Source: Tannerellaceae bacterium (GTDB taxonomy: Bacteria; Bacteroidota; Bacteroidia; Bacteroidales; Tannerellaceae). Taken from it: a stretch of 44,315 nt of DNA. Position numbers and translations under genes: made by a program. Under the pieces are notes generated by a model. That model had not been told where the DNA came from, made no database searches, and saw only the letters and a program-made list of their open reading frames with translations. The stretch covers positions 1-44,315 of the forward strand of contig JAITAD010000071.1 in the NCBI GenBank assembly GCA_031284275.1, written 5' to 3'. Positions 32,975 through 41,333 of this stretch are shown one piece after another (the first letter of the stretch is position 1; every line of letters begins with the position of its first letter).

Positions 32975-35005
32975 CTACCGTTGGAGCAGCAGCTTTACCT
33001 GTCGGTAAACGTTTTGGGCGGTGAACCCCAATTTCTCGTCCAATACTTTGTAGGGAGCGGAGAAACCGAAGGATTCCAAGCCCCAGACTTTCCCTTCTTT
33101 CCCGACCAACCCTTCGAGGGTCACGGGAAGGCCGGCAGTGAGGCCGAAGACTTTGCTGTCGGCGGGAATGACGGATTCCTGATAGGCCGCCGGCTGGCTG
33201 CGGAATAATCCCTCGGAAGGGACGGATACGATGCGTACCCGAATACCGTCGTTGCGGAGCAGACCGGCGCCCTCTATTAAGGTAGACACTTCCGATCCGG
33301 AAGCAATCAGGACGACGTCGGGACGTTCGTCTTCGCAAACGATGTAAGCGCCGCGAGAAGCTTGTAACGCCTCTTCGTAACGGTTGGTGCGGGCGGGCAA
33401 GTCGGTGATGTTCTGCCGCGAGAGGATGAGCGCCGTAGGCGTAGCGGTGTTTTCTATCGCCATCTTCCATGCCACGGTGGTCTCGGTGACATCGGCGGGG
33501 CGCAACACTAACATGGAATTGTGTCCCTTGTGGTTCTTTAACTTCTCCATCAAGCGTATCTGCGCTTCCTGCTCTACCGGCTCGTGTGTGGGGCCGTCTT
33601 CGCCTACGCGGAAAGCGTCGTGCGACCAGATGAACTTCAACGGCTGTTCCATCAGAGCGGCCATGCGGACTACCGGTTTCATGTAGTCGGAGAAGACGAA
33701 GAACGTGCCGCAAGCGGCCGTCACACCTCCGTGCAAACACATGCCGAGGCAGAGGCAGGACATCGTCAGTTCCGAAACGCCGGCTTGAAGGAATGCGCCG
33801 CTAAAATCCCCCCGCTTAAAGGCATGCGTTTTTTTGAGGAAGCCGTCCGTCTTGTCGGAGTTGGACAGGTCTGCCGAAGCGCAAATCATATTCTCCGCTT
33901 GTGTGGCGAGTATGCTGAGGACGGTGGCCGAAGCGGTGCGGGTAGATTGGTGGGCTTTCTGTTCGATCGCCTTCCAATCGACTGCCGGAACCTCACCGGC
34001 AAACCATGCTTCCATCTTGGTAGCCTGCTTGGGGTGGGCCTTCGCCCATGCAGCCTTGTCGGCGTAGCGGACGGCGACGATACCCTCCAATTCTTTGGCA
34101 CGACGGGCGTACAACTCCGCTACTTCGGGGAAAATGACGAAAGGCTGTTCGGGATCTCCACCCAGATGCTTCACCGTTTCGGCAAACGAAGCGCCGGCGG
34201 CGGACAAGGGCTGTCCGTGAGTGGATACCTGACCTTCAAAGCTGCCGCCATCGGCGGTGCGTGCCCCTTTGCCCATGACCGTACGGCCGATGATCAACGT
34301 CGGGCGTTCCGTCTCTGCCTTGGCGGCATCCAAGGCCTTACGTATCTGGGTTACGTCGTTGCCGTCGATGTCCAATACGAACCAACCCCACGAGCGGTAT
34401 TTCATGGCGACGTCTTCACAAGTCACCTCTTCCACCTTGGTGGAGAGCTGTACGTTGTTGGCATCGTAAAACATCACGAAGTTGTCCAGCCCCAATGTGC
34501 CGGCAATACGGCCTGTCCCTTGGGATATCTCTTCCTGAACACCTCCGTCGGAAATGTAGGCGTAGATGGTCTGCTGCATTTGGTCGCCGAAACGTGCCCG
34601 AAGAAACTTGGCGGCGATAGCGGCGCCGGCGGCGAAAGTATGTCCCTGTCCCAATGGGCCGGAAGTGTTTTCGACACCTCGTCGGAGGTCACGTTCCGGA
34701 TGCCCCGGTGTGGAGCTGCCCCATTGGCGGAAAGCGGCCAACTCTTCAGGCGTGTACTTACCGGTCAGGGCTAAAACGGCATAGAGCATTGACGATTCGT
34801 GTCCCGGATCCAGAAAAAAGCGATCACGCCCTTCCCATTCGGGATGCTTGGGGTCATAGACCAAATATTCAGCAAAGAGCGTATTCACGAAGTCGGCCCC
34901 TCCCATAGCTCCTCCCGGATGTCCCGACTTGGCCTTTTCTACCATGGAGGCGGCGAGGATACGGATGTTATCGGCCGCCCGATTCATTAAATGTGCGTCG
35001 TTCAT
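32975..35005 (-). CDS. tkt: Transketolase
   Basis: Transketolase moves two-carbon units between sugar phosphates using thiamine diphosphate, in the non-oxidative pentose phosphate pathway. The ATG at 35005 (MNDAHLMNRAADNIRI) is chosen; a longer frame to 35044 overlaps the permease gene. The 676-residue product has AKSGHPGGAMGGADFVNTLF and SGPLGQGHTFAAGAA. The ThDP site appears as ISDGGVQEEISQGTG...DANNVQLS, where the usual GDG reads SDG. The pyrimidine domain is FLQAGVSELTMSCLCLGM and the phosphate site SHDAFRVGEDGPTHEPVEQE. A perfect -7 box lies 37 nt upstream, inside the 3' end of the permease gene, so tkt and the three genes after it probably have their own promoter. Confidence 0.96.
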   Translation of the reverse strand: MNDAHLMNRAADNIRILAASMVEKAKSGHPGGAMGGADFVNTLFAEYLVYDPKHPEWEGRDRFFLDPGHESSMLYAVLALTGKYTPEELAAFRQWGSSTPGHPERDLRRGVENTSGPLGQGHTFAAGAAIAAKFLRARFGDQMQQTIYAYISDGGVQEEISQGTGRIAGTLGLDNFVMFYDANNVQLSTKVEEVTCEDVAMKYRSWGWFVLDIDGNDVTQIRKALDAAKAETERPTLIIGRTVMGKGARTADGGSFEGQVSTHGQPLSAAGASFAETVKHLGGDPEQPFVIFPEVAELYARRAKELEGIVAVRYADKAAWAKAHPKQATKMEAWFAGEVPAVDWKAIEQKAHQSTRTASATVLSILATQAENMICASADLSNSDKTDGFLKKTHAFKRGDFSGAFLQAGVSELTMSCLCLGMCLHGGVTAACGTFFVFSDYMKPVVRMAALMEQPLKFIWSHDAFRVGEDGPTHEPVEQEAQIRLMEKLKNHKGHNSMLVLRPADVTETTVAWKMAIENTATPTALILSRQNITDLPARTNRYEEALQASRGAYIVCEDERPDVVLIASGSEVSTLIEGAGLLRNDGIRVRIVSVPSEGLFRSQPAAYQESVIPADSKVFGLTAGLPVTLEGLVGKEGKVWGLESFGFSAPYKVLDEKLGFTAQNVYRQVKLLLQR

Positions 35006-35021
35006 GGGTGATATTTCAGTA

Positions 35022-36104
35022 TTAGTCTGTCTTAACGTGTGCAAAGGTACGCATTATTACATAGATAACTACGGGAGCGCCAATGAGGGGGGTGACGGCG
35101 TTGAGTGGCAGGATGAGGTCTGTTCCGGGGATGACGGTCATGAGGTTACAGACCAATGCCGTACATGCGCCGGCAATCAAAGTGACGGGAACCAGCATCT
35201 TGTGGTTGGAGGAACCGAGCAGCAGTCGGGCGATGTGTGGAACGGCCAGCCCGATGAATGATACCGGCCCGCAAAAAGCGGTGACGGAGGCCGTTAGCAG
35301 TCCGGTACAGATAAGTATTTGCGTACGTGTACGCCGTATCCGGACGCCTAAGTTTGTTGCATAGGCCTCTCCAAGCAACAGGGCATTCAGGGGTTTGATC
35401 ATCAAGAGGGCAAAGCATAGTCCTATCAGTGTGAGGCAGGCGAATACCGGCAGTTGTTCCAACGATACGCCCGCAAAATGTCCCATTCCCCACAACACGA
35501 AGAGGCGTACTTTGTCGGCTGCCGCATAGTAATTCAGGATGGATATCAGGGAAGAAGCAAGGTAGCCCATCATGATACCAAGTATGAGCAACATCACGTG
35601 GTTTCGTACTTTGGAGGAGAAGTAAATCATGATGCCGAGTACCAGCGCAGCTCCGGCGAAGGCTGCTGTCACTACGGCTATGTAACCGCCTGCCGCCCAA
35701 CCTGTCGCCTGCCGCAGGGACCCTCCTGTGAGGAACGTCACCAACGCTACACCCAGATTCGCTCCATCGCTGATACCCAATATGGAAGGACCGGCCAACG
35801 GATTGCGGAACAGGGTTTGCAGCAGCAGGCCGCTCACTGCGAGTGAAGCGCCGGCCAATATCGCCGTCAGCGTCTGCGGCAGACGCGACTGCCAAACGAT
35901 ACTCTGCCACGCTGTCCGTCCGACCTCTTTTCCCAGTAAGATGCGTATCACGTCGCCGAACGGGATATCAACTGCGCCATAAGCCAAACTGCTCCAAAAC
36001 AGCAGTATCACCACCAGTCCCAAGCAACCGTATAAGGCAAACGTCCTCAAAGTCCTATCCCTTTTTCCTTTTCTTTTCTCTCCGCTACCGGACACAATAT
36101 TCAT
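35022..36104 (-). CDS. FecCD-family ABC transporter permease (iron-siderophore/cobalamin type)
   Basis: The permease subunit of a binding-protein-dependent importer, with about ten membrane helices over 360 residues. Family marks are WQSRLPQTLTAILAGASLAV, LLLQTLFRNPLAGPSILGIS followed by DGANLG, and GPVSFIGLAVPHIARLLLG. The ATG at 36104 (MNIVSGSGEK) is preferred over a TTG at 36125 because it has GGGAAAG ahead. Substrate (ferric siderophore, heme or B12) cannot be told. Neither the binding protein nor the ATPase is adjacent: downstream is tkt, and upstream is the repeat array and fic. Partners must be elsewhere in the genome. Confidence 0.92.
   Translation of the reverse strand: MNIVSGSGEKRKGKRDRTLRTFALYGCLGLVVILLFWSSLAYGAVDIPFGDVIRILLGKEVGRTAWQSIVWQSRLPQTLTAILAGASLAVSGLLLQTLFRNPLAGPSILGISDGANLGVALVTFLTGGSLRQATGWAAGGYIAVVTAAFAGAALVLGIMIYFSSKVRNHVMLLILGIMMGYLASSLISILNYYAAADKVRLFVLWGMGHFAGVSLEQLPVFACLTLIGLCFALLMIKPLNALLLGEAYATNLGVRIRRTRTQILICTGLLTASVTAFCGPVSFIGLAVPHIARLLLGSSNHKMLVPVTLIAGACTALVCNLMTVIPGTDLILPLNAVTPLIGAPVVIYVIMRTFAHVKTD
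35042..35049 (-). promoter_or_regulatory. -7 promoter box for tkt
   Basis: The minus strand reads TACCTTTG, an exact match, 37 nt before the tkt start. It overlaps the last codons of the upstream permease gene. Confidence 0.55.
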
Positions 36105-36191
36105 CAACTTTCCCGACAATACCAAGCAAGCTTTTGTCTTTTCTTCTTTGCACCCTTCGGGTGTCTTACTGCGCGGGGCGGGAGGCGGCCG

Positions 36192-36430
36192 AAACTTAAC
36201 TAAGGGTTTTCATAGTTAAGTTTGCGTGACCGAAACTTAACTAAGGGGTTTCATAGTTAAGTTTGCGGGGTTGAAACTTAACTAAGGGGTTTCATAGTTA
36301 AGTTTACGAGGCCGAAACTTAACTAAGGGGTTTCGTAGTTAAGTTTGCGAGGCCGAAACTTAACTAAGAGGTTTCGTAGTTAAGTTTGCGAGGTTGAAAG
36401 TTAACTAAGAAAGAATAGGTAGTTAAGTTT
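36192..36430. repeat. Six tandem 41-bp units, each an 11-bp inverted repeat, upstream of fic
   Basis: Left arms AAACTTAACTA start at 36192, 36233, 36274, 36315, 36356 and 36397 (the sixth reads AAAGTTAACTA). Matching right arms TAGTTAAGTTT start at 36213, 36254, 36295, 36336, 36377 and 36420. The left-arm spacing is exactly 41 bp throughout. In units 1-5 the arms are perfect inverted copies around a 10-nt centre of the type AGGGGTTTCA; the sixth has a changed 12-nt centre. Linkers (GCG.GGCCG type) vary slightly. The last right arm overlaps the -33 region of the fic promoter. This looks like an array of operator sites for a dimeric DNA-binding protein; transcribed, it would form six hairpins. 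No unique spacers exist, so it is not CRISPR. Confidence 0.92.
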
Positions 36431-36444
36431 AAGGGTACTTTTCT

Positions 36445-36452
36445 TAACTTTG
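36445..36452 (+). promoter_or_regulatory. -7 promoter box for fic
   Basis: TAACTTTG matches TAnnTTTG and ends 33 nt before the fic ATG. The -33 region, at the usual 19-21 nt spacing, falls within the last right arm of the repeat array (36420-36430), so occupancy of the array should affect this promoter. The box itself sits in CTTAACTTTG, which resembles a repeat half-site. Confidence 0.6.
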
Positions 36453-36484
36453 CTGCTCGAAAGAAAGGAAGATAATAGAGAGCC

Positions 36485-37603
36485 ATGAAAAAGTTTCGTG
36501 CGGGGACGTTTGTCAATCAAGGGTACTACAAAGCATTTATACCCAATAAGATATATCGCCAATGGCAAGTGGAAGACATGGAAATCATCAAGTTGCTCAG
36601 TCGGGCGGACTACTTGTTGGGGATGTTGGATACATACTCGAATCGAGTCAATATCAATCGATATCTTGACATGCATATTGCCAAGGAGGCAACCCAGTCT
36701 TCCCGAATAGAGGGGACACAGACCAACATGGAGGAGGCATTCATGAAAAAGGAGGATGTCTCTTCTGAAAAACGCGATGACTGGGAAGAATTGCAGAATT
36801 ATATTCAAGCAATGAACGAAGCCGTTAGGCTGCTTGACAAGTTACCCTTTTCGAGTCGGTTGATCAAATCGACACACAGGACATTGTTGCAGGGCGTGCG
36901 GGGAGAACACAAATCGCCGGGTGAATACCGTCTGAGTCAGAATTGGTTGGGCGGGGCTACCATCAATGATGCCAAGTTCGTTCCGCCGCCTTGCACGGCG
37001 ATTGGTGACTTGATGAGCGATTTGGAGAAATTCGCCAATGACGATGATATCCAACTTCCCGATCTGTTGAAAATTGCGCTTATCCACTATCAATTTGAAA
37101 CTATCCATCCTTTTCTGGACGGTAACGGAAGGGTTGGGCGATTGTTGATTACCCTCTATCTGGTGAGTAAGGGCCTTTTGGGGAAGCCCACTTTGTATCT
37201 GTCCGACTTTTTCGAAAGAAACAGAGACCGATACTACGAACACTTGACGCTTGTCAGGGAACAGGGTGATATCAATCAATGGCTAAAGTTCTTCCTGACA
37301 GGTGTTATTGAAACGGCGGGAAAAGGGGTAGATACAGTTAAAGCTATCAGCCAACTGAAAGAAGACGTTGATAAGCGGTTGATTACTTTGGGGCGGCGGT
37401 CAATGGATGCCGGCAGGATAGTGGAGAGGTTGTACGACAACCCGATCATCAACGCCACCGAAGTGGAACAACTCACCGGCAAATCCAAGGTCACGTCCTA
37501 CAAACTGATTGCGGACTTGGAAAGGTTGGGCATACTGAAACCGGTAACCGGCAAGTCTCGCAATAAGCTGTACGCTTTCAGGGAGTATATTGATCTGTTT
37601 TGA
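36485..37603 (+). CDS. Fic-domain protein (AMP transferase type) with C-terminal winged helix
   Basis: Fic proteins usually transfer AMP from ATP to hydroxyl side chains of target proteins. The 372 residues hold an N-terminal helical domain with the inhibitory motif S72-S-R-I-E76-G, fitting the [S/T]xxxE[G/N] rule; the glutamate blocks the ATP site (class II, self-inhibited). The full catalytic motif is HPFLDGNGRVGR (H208 catalytic, D212 metal, R216/R219). The C-terminus (about 300-372) is a winged helix: IVERLYDNPIINATEVEQLT, then GKSKVTSYKLIADLERLGIL and KPVTG. A DNA-binding domain plus six tandem palindromes ending in its own promoter suggests autoregulation. It diverges from the permease gene and stands alone, with no separate antitoxin gene. 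The target protein is unknown. A Fic enzyme acting on translation or topoisomerase, as known members do, is possible but unsupported here. Confidence 0.92.
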   Translation: MKKFRAGTFVNQGYYKAFIPNKIYRQWQVEDMEIIKLLSRADYLLGMLDTYSNRVNINRYLDMHIAKEATQSSRIEGTQTNMEEAFMKKEDVSSEKRDDWEELQNYIQAMNEAVRLLDKLPFSSRLIKSTHRTLLQGVRGEHKSPGEYRLSQNWLGGATINDAKFVPPPCTAIGDLMSDLEKFANDDDIQLPDLLKIALIHYQFETIHPFLDGNGRVGRLLITLYLVSKGLLGKPTLYLSDFFERNRDRYYEHLTLVREQGDINQWLKFFLTGVIETAGKGVDTVKAISQLKEDVDKRLITLGRRSMDAGRIVERLYDNPIINATEVEQLTGKSKVTSYKLIADLERLGILKPVTGKSRNKLYAFREYIDLF

Positions 37604-37606
37604 GAC

Positions 37607-37629
37607 GGGGGGGGGCATCGCCCCCCCCC
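37607..37629. terminator. G9-CATCG-C9 hairpin between convergent genes
   Basis: Nine Gs (37607-37615), the 5-nt loop CATCG and nine Cs (37621-37629) form a perfect all-GC hairpin. It starts 3 nt after the fic stop and ends 11 nt before the stop of the convergent BspA-like gene. No long T-run follows (TTATC on the plus strand, GTCTCA on the minus strand), so termination would depend on stem strength. Homopolymer runs of this length slip easily, and the G-run could also form a quadruplex between strands. Confidence 0.6.
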
Positions 37630-37640
37630 TTATCTATCAT

Positions 37641-40600
37641 TTAGAAGCGTATCTTGCGGGTGGAAGTGGGGGTACGGAGGATGTAGGTGGCGGCAGGAAG
37701 TCCGGTGGGGATGGCGTCAGCGGGGCCATGGTAGATGAGGCGTCCTTGCAGGTTGTAGAGCAGGCATCTTTCGCCTCCTTCTGTTTTATCGGCAGTTGGA
37801 GTAACGGGGATGAGGGCGTCGATGAGGTAGGGGTTGTCCGGATCGAGGTTGGGGTCGGTAAGAATGGGATTAGGATCGTTGGGGGTTAGGGGGGCCGCTT
37901 GATCTGCGGTGAGTATGGGGAGGAAGTAAGGTTTCCATGAGGTATTTGCTTGATAGAGGGAGAGAAGGGCGGCAGGGGCGGTGAAAATCGGGGTGAAAGT
38001 GATAGGAGAGGCAGGGTTTTCCGGATAGATGGGGGTGGTGAGGGGGAAAGCTTTGATGGCAAGGGCGGGAGGTTGTGGAGCATGGAGGGTGACGGAGGAG
38101 AGAGCGGGGCAGGGGAAGAATGCGCCGGCAGCAATGACTTCGATGGAGGCAGGTAGGGAAACGCTCTTCAAAGCGGGCTGATTGGCGAAAGCGTTGGCAT
38201 CGATGCCGATGATACGGTAGGTGTTGCCGTTGCCGGAGATGGATTCAGGGATGTCGAGGGTGATGGCAGAGGATTGCCAAAGCGGATGGGCGGGGTTTGG
38301 AGCGGTGACAAGCGCAGCGGTGGTGCCCAAGGTACGGAAGAAGAAAGGATAGTCGGGCGGGAAGAAAGGCTGCCATTGTGCGTGGGTTTGATAGCGGACA
38401 AGGGAAGCGCCGGCGGAGGCATCGACGCTGAAGTGCGTCGAAGTGGGGATATTGGTGAAAGCGTAGGGTGCGATAGTGGGAGGCGTAGCGGGTTGGAGGG
38501 TAATGGAACGTAGCGGGCAGTCGAAGAAAGCAAGGTAATCAATAGCGGTGACGGCGTAGGTTTTGCCTTCAACTTCGACGGCAGCGGGGATGGTGATGTC
38601 GGTGGCGAGAGGGTCGCGTGGGCCGGTGACGATGGCAGTTGATCCCTCAAGGCGGAAGAGGATGTCGTATTCTTTGGGGAGAGGGTCGGTAGGAACAGTA
38701 GGATCGGTAGGGTCAACGGGATTGGTGGGATCGCTCGGTTCGGTGGGGGTATTGGGATCAGTTGGGTCGTAGGGGATTGTGACGGGGAAATAGGGCGCCC
38801 ATGCAGAGTTAGCGCGGTATCCGGCGAGGGCGGCAGTGGGAGCGGAGAAGCGGGTAGTAGGCGGCGTAGCGGGGAAGACATCGTCGCCAAGAGTCGGCGG
38901 GGTGTAAGGCATCAGGGTGACGGAGGCGAGAGCGTTACAGCCGGTGAAAGCTTTATCGTTGATGGAGGTGAGTGCGGCGGGTAACACGATGGAAGCAAGG
39001 GAGGTACATCCGGCGAAGAGTCGGTACGGCAGGGAGGTGAGTGCAGCAGGGAGGCGCAGGGAGGCAAGGGAGGCGCATCCGGCGAAAGCTGCTTCACCAA
39101 AGGAGGTGAGGGCATCGGGAAGGTAGACGGCGGTGAGGGTGGTTTGGTTGGCGAAAGCGTTGTCGTCGATGGCGGTGACGGGACAAGCGATGTGGTTGTG
39201 GTAGATGACATCGGGGATGATGAGGACGCCGTCGGCGGTGAGCGGGGAACGCAGACCGGTGACAATGGCGTTATTGTTGCCGTCAATGCGGTAGGTGACG
39301 TTAGGGGTCTCGGCGAAGAAAGGCGCCCAATCGGGGTGTGCGGCATAGAGCAGCCGTGCGGCCTCGGTAGAGGTGGTGAAGCGTGTGTTAGCCAAGCCGC
39401 TGAAAGCGCCGTTACCGAGGGCGGGCGGTGTGGGGGCGGCGAGAGTGACGACGGTCAGGGCAGTGTAGTTGGCGAAAGCGTAGTCGTCGATGGCAGTGAT
39501 AGGGAAACTTTGACCTTGGTAAAGGACAGAGGTGGGGATAACGAGTTGGCTGCCGGTGTGTTCGTTGGGGCCGGTGACGATGGCCTGTGCGTTACCATTG
39601 ATGCGAAAAGCGAAAGGGGTAAGGGAGGTGACGGCGGTGGGGAAGAAGGATTTCCATTGGGCGTTGGCCTGATAGGCGGTGAGGGCGTTGTCGGGGCAGG
39701 AGAAGAGCGTGTAGGTGGGAATACCGTTGAAAACGTTGTCGGCGAGCGTGGGCGGCGTGACGGTACGCAGGGTGACGGCGGCGAGAGCGGTACAGCCGGC
39801 GAAAGCTTCTCTGCCGATTTTTGAGAGTGTGGCGGGTAAGGAGACGGAGGTGAGGGAGGATACACCTGAAAAAGCCTGAGGGTCAATGGCGATGACGGGA
39901 TAAGTTCGGCTATTGTAAAGGACAGTATCGGGGATGTAGATGTTAGAGGTGCGTGGTCCGGTGACGACGATGCCTGCACCTTCGAGCCGGAATTCGAGCC
40001 GGAAGGTGAAACCATATACTGCGAAATAGGGCGCCCACTCAACCTTGGCTTGGTAATCGGCGAGAACGGATCCGGGGCAGGAGAAAAAGCAGTCGGGGGG
40101 TATACCGTCGAAAGCGGCGTTACCGAGGGAGGGAGGGACAGTAGGGTAGAGAAAAACGGCGTTGAGTGCGGCGCAGCCGGCGAAAGCCTGTTCTTCGATA
40201 GTGGTGACAGAGTTGGGGAGAGAGATGGAGGATAGGGCGGAACAGTTGGCAAAAGCGGTCTCTCCGATGGATTGGCAGGCAGATGGCAGAGTGATGGTTT
40301 TCAGGGCATTACAATTACGGAAAGCCCGTTGGGGGATGTCGAGGGAAACGCTCTTGGCGAGGAAAGCCTCGGTGAGATTAGTACAATTTTCAAAAGCGCT
40401 GTTGCCGATTTTGGTGATGGTGTTGGGGAAGGTGAGGGAGGTGAGGGGCGTGTTGGTGAAAGCGCCGTCGTCAATGGTGGTGATAGCACAAATATTGTTA
40501 CCGGCCAAGTGCTCCAGAGAAAGGGTAGGGGGGATGACGAGTTGGTGGAGGTCGGGGTGACTGACACGTACACGGGATATATGTACCTCGCCAATAGCAT

Positions 40601-41198
40601 TAAACCAACTCGTCAATGCGGGAGGGATAGCCGTGGTTTGGTCGAAGATGTTGTATTCGAAAGGAAGTGAAACATCCAAAAAGAAAGGATACCAATGCGA
40701 GTGCCGGTAATAAGAAATATAGGTGGGGAAATCATGGAAGAAGACGAATATGTCGGCAGGAGAAGTGGTAATCTGCGAAGGGTTACTTGCGCCGTCCTTG
40801 TAGGTGTGAGCGAAAACGGCATTATCAAGGTGGGGTGGGGTTTCATCGGAGTGGGGAAAATCGACGGTATCAAGCGCCTGACAGTCGGCGAAAGCGGCGA
40901 AATAGATAGTGTCAAGTGTGGCGGGCAGGTTGATGGAATGCAGTGAAGTACATGAGAAGAAAGCCTCGCGGCCGATGGTGTTGAGGGGGACATGGTGCAG
41001 AATGCAGGTCTCGAGGGCGGAGCAGCCATAGAAAGTCCTGTCGGGGATAGTAAAACGGGTTTCGTCGGTGAGTTCTGTATTTATATCGTCATTGTCATCG
41101 GCATAGGATATGGAGGGGGACAACAAAACGACAGCCATAACCACACCCATAAGGCGGCAACGGCCGACAAAGGAAACGAAAGCTGCGAGCGTGTTCAT
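37641..41198 (-). CDS. Second BspA-like leucine-rich-repeat surface protein
   Basis: The 1185-residue product has a signal sequence (RLMGVVMAVVLLSPSISYA, then DDND). Either the ATG at 41198 or the one at 41150 may be the start; the later one gives a normal-length signal peptide. LRR_5 units follow in several blocks (ITAIDDNAFANQTTLTAVYL; LPDALTSFGEAAFAGCASLA), each block ending with TPPTL...VF. Blocks are separated by beta-rich linkers such as FRLEGAGIVVTGPRTSNIYI. A Pro/Thr/Asp linker (about 808-840, repeated P.DPT) divides the protein. The C-terminus (LLYNLQGRLIYHG, LPAATYILRTPTSTRKIRF) resembles a type IX secretion signal. It is less repetitive at DNA level than the BspA-like gene at 24252 and is not a recent copy of it. 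A surface adhesin role is by family. A -7 box lies 42 nt upstream. Confidence 0.9.
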   Translation of the reverse strand: MNTLAAFVSFVGRCRLMGVVMAVVLLSPSISYADDNDDINTELTDETRFTIPDRTFYGCSALETCILHHVPLNTIGREAFFSCTSLHSINLPATLDTIYFAAFADCQALDTVDFPHSDETPPHLDNAVFAHTYKDGASNPSQITTSPADIFVFFHDFPTYISYYRHSHWYPFFLDVSLPFEYNIFDQTTAIPPALTSWFNAIGEVHISRVRVSHPDLHQLVIPPTLSLEHLAGNNICAITTIDDGAFTNTPLTSLTFPNTITKIGNSAFENCTNLTEAFLAKSVSLDIPQRAFRNCNALKTITLPSACQSIGETAFANCSALSSISLPNSVTTIEEQAFAGCAALNAVFLYPTVPPSLGNAAFDGIPPDCFFSCPGSVLADYQAKVEWAPYFAVYGFTFRLEFRLEGAGIVVTGPRTSNIYIPDTVLYNSRTYPVIAIDPQAFSGVSSLTSVSLPATLSKIGREAFAGCTALAAVTLRTVTPPTLADNVFNGIPTYTLFSCPDNALTAYQANAQWKSFFPTAVTSLTPFAFRINGNAQAIVTGPNEHTGSQLVIPTSVLYQGQSFPITAIDDYAFANYTALTVVTLAAPTPPALGNGAFSGLANTRFTTSTEAARLLYAAHPDWAPFFAETPNVTYRIDGNNNAIVTGLRSPLTADGVLIIPDVIYHNHIACPVTAIDDNAFANQTTLTAVYLPDALTSFGEAAFAGCASLASLRLPAALTSLPYRLFAGCTSLASIVLPAALTSINDKAFTGCNALASVTLMPYTPPTLGDDVFPATPPTTRFSAPTAALAGYRANSAWAPYFPVTIPYDPTDPNTPTEPSDPTNPVDPTDPTVPTDPLPKEYDILFRLEGSTAIVTGPRDPLATDITIPAAVEVEGKTYAVTAIDYLAFFDCPLRSITLQPATPPTIAPYAFTNIPTSTHFSVDASAGASLVRYQTHAQWQPFFPPDYPFFFRTLGTTAALVTAPNPAHPLWQSSAITLDIPESISGNGNTYRIIGIDANAFANQPALKSVSLPASIEVIAAGAFFPCPALSSVTLHAPQPPALAIKAFPLTTPIYPENPASPITFTPIFTAPAALLSLYQANTSWKPYFLPILTADQAAPLTPNDPNPILTDPNLDPDNPYLIDALIPVTPTADKTEGGERCLLYNLQGRLIYHGPADAIPTGLPAATYILRTPTSTRKIRF

Positions 41199-41239
41199 GA
41201 TACAAAAATTAGCGTATTCATGGAATGCAAAGTCAGGGG

Positions 41240-41247
41240 CAAAGGTA
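41240..41247 (-). promoter_or_regulatory. -7 promoter box for the second BspA-like gene
   Basis: The minus strand reads TACCTTTG, an exact match, 42 nt before the ATG at 41198 (90 nt before 41150). Otherwise the 41199-41333 gap shows no feature. Confidence 0.55.
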
Positions 41248-41333
41248 AGAAAAGAAAGGGAGAAAGTCGATACAATTTACAAAGTCTTCCCGTTACGAAA
41301 AACCTGCCGCCAATCCTGCAAGGAAACACGTTA

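Noticed and set aside
36151..36163. Small CACCC-TTC-GGGTG hairpin upstream of the permease
   Set aside because: Only 5 bp with no T-run; too weak to call as a terminator or riboswitch part.
36192..36430. Regular repeats resembling a CRISPR array
   Set aside because: The 41-bp units repeat along almost their whole length, have inverted arms, and lack unique spacers; no cas genes are present.
36485..37603. Fic gene as half of a FicT/FicA toxin-antitoxin pair
   Set aside because: The inhibitory motif is inside the same protein (residues 72-77) and no small antitoxin frame lies next to it.
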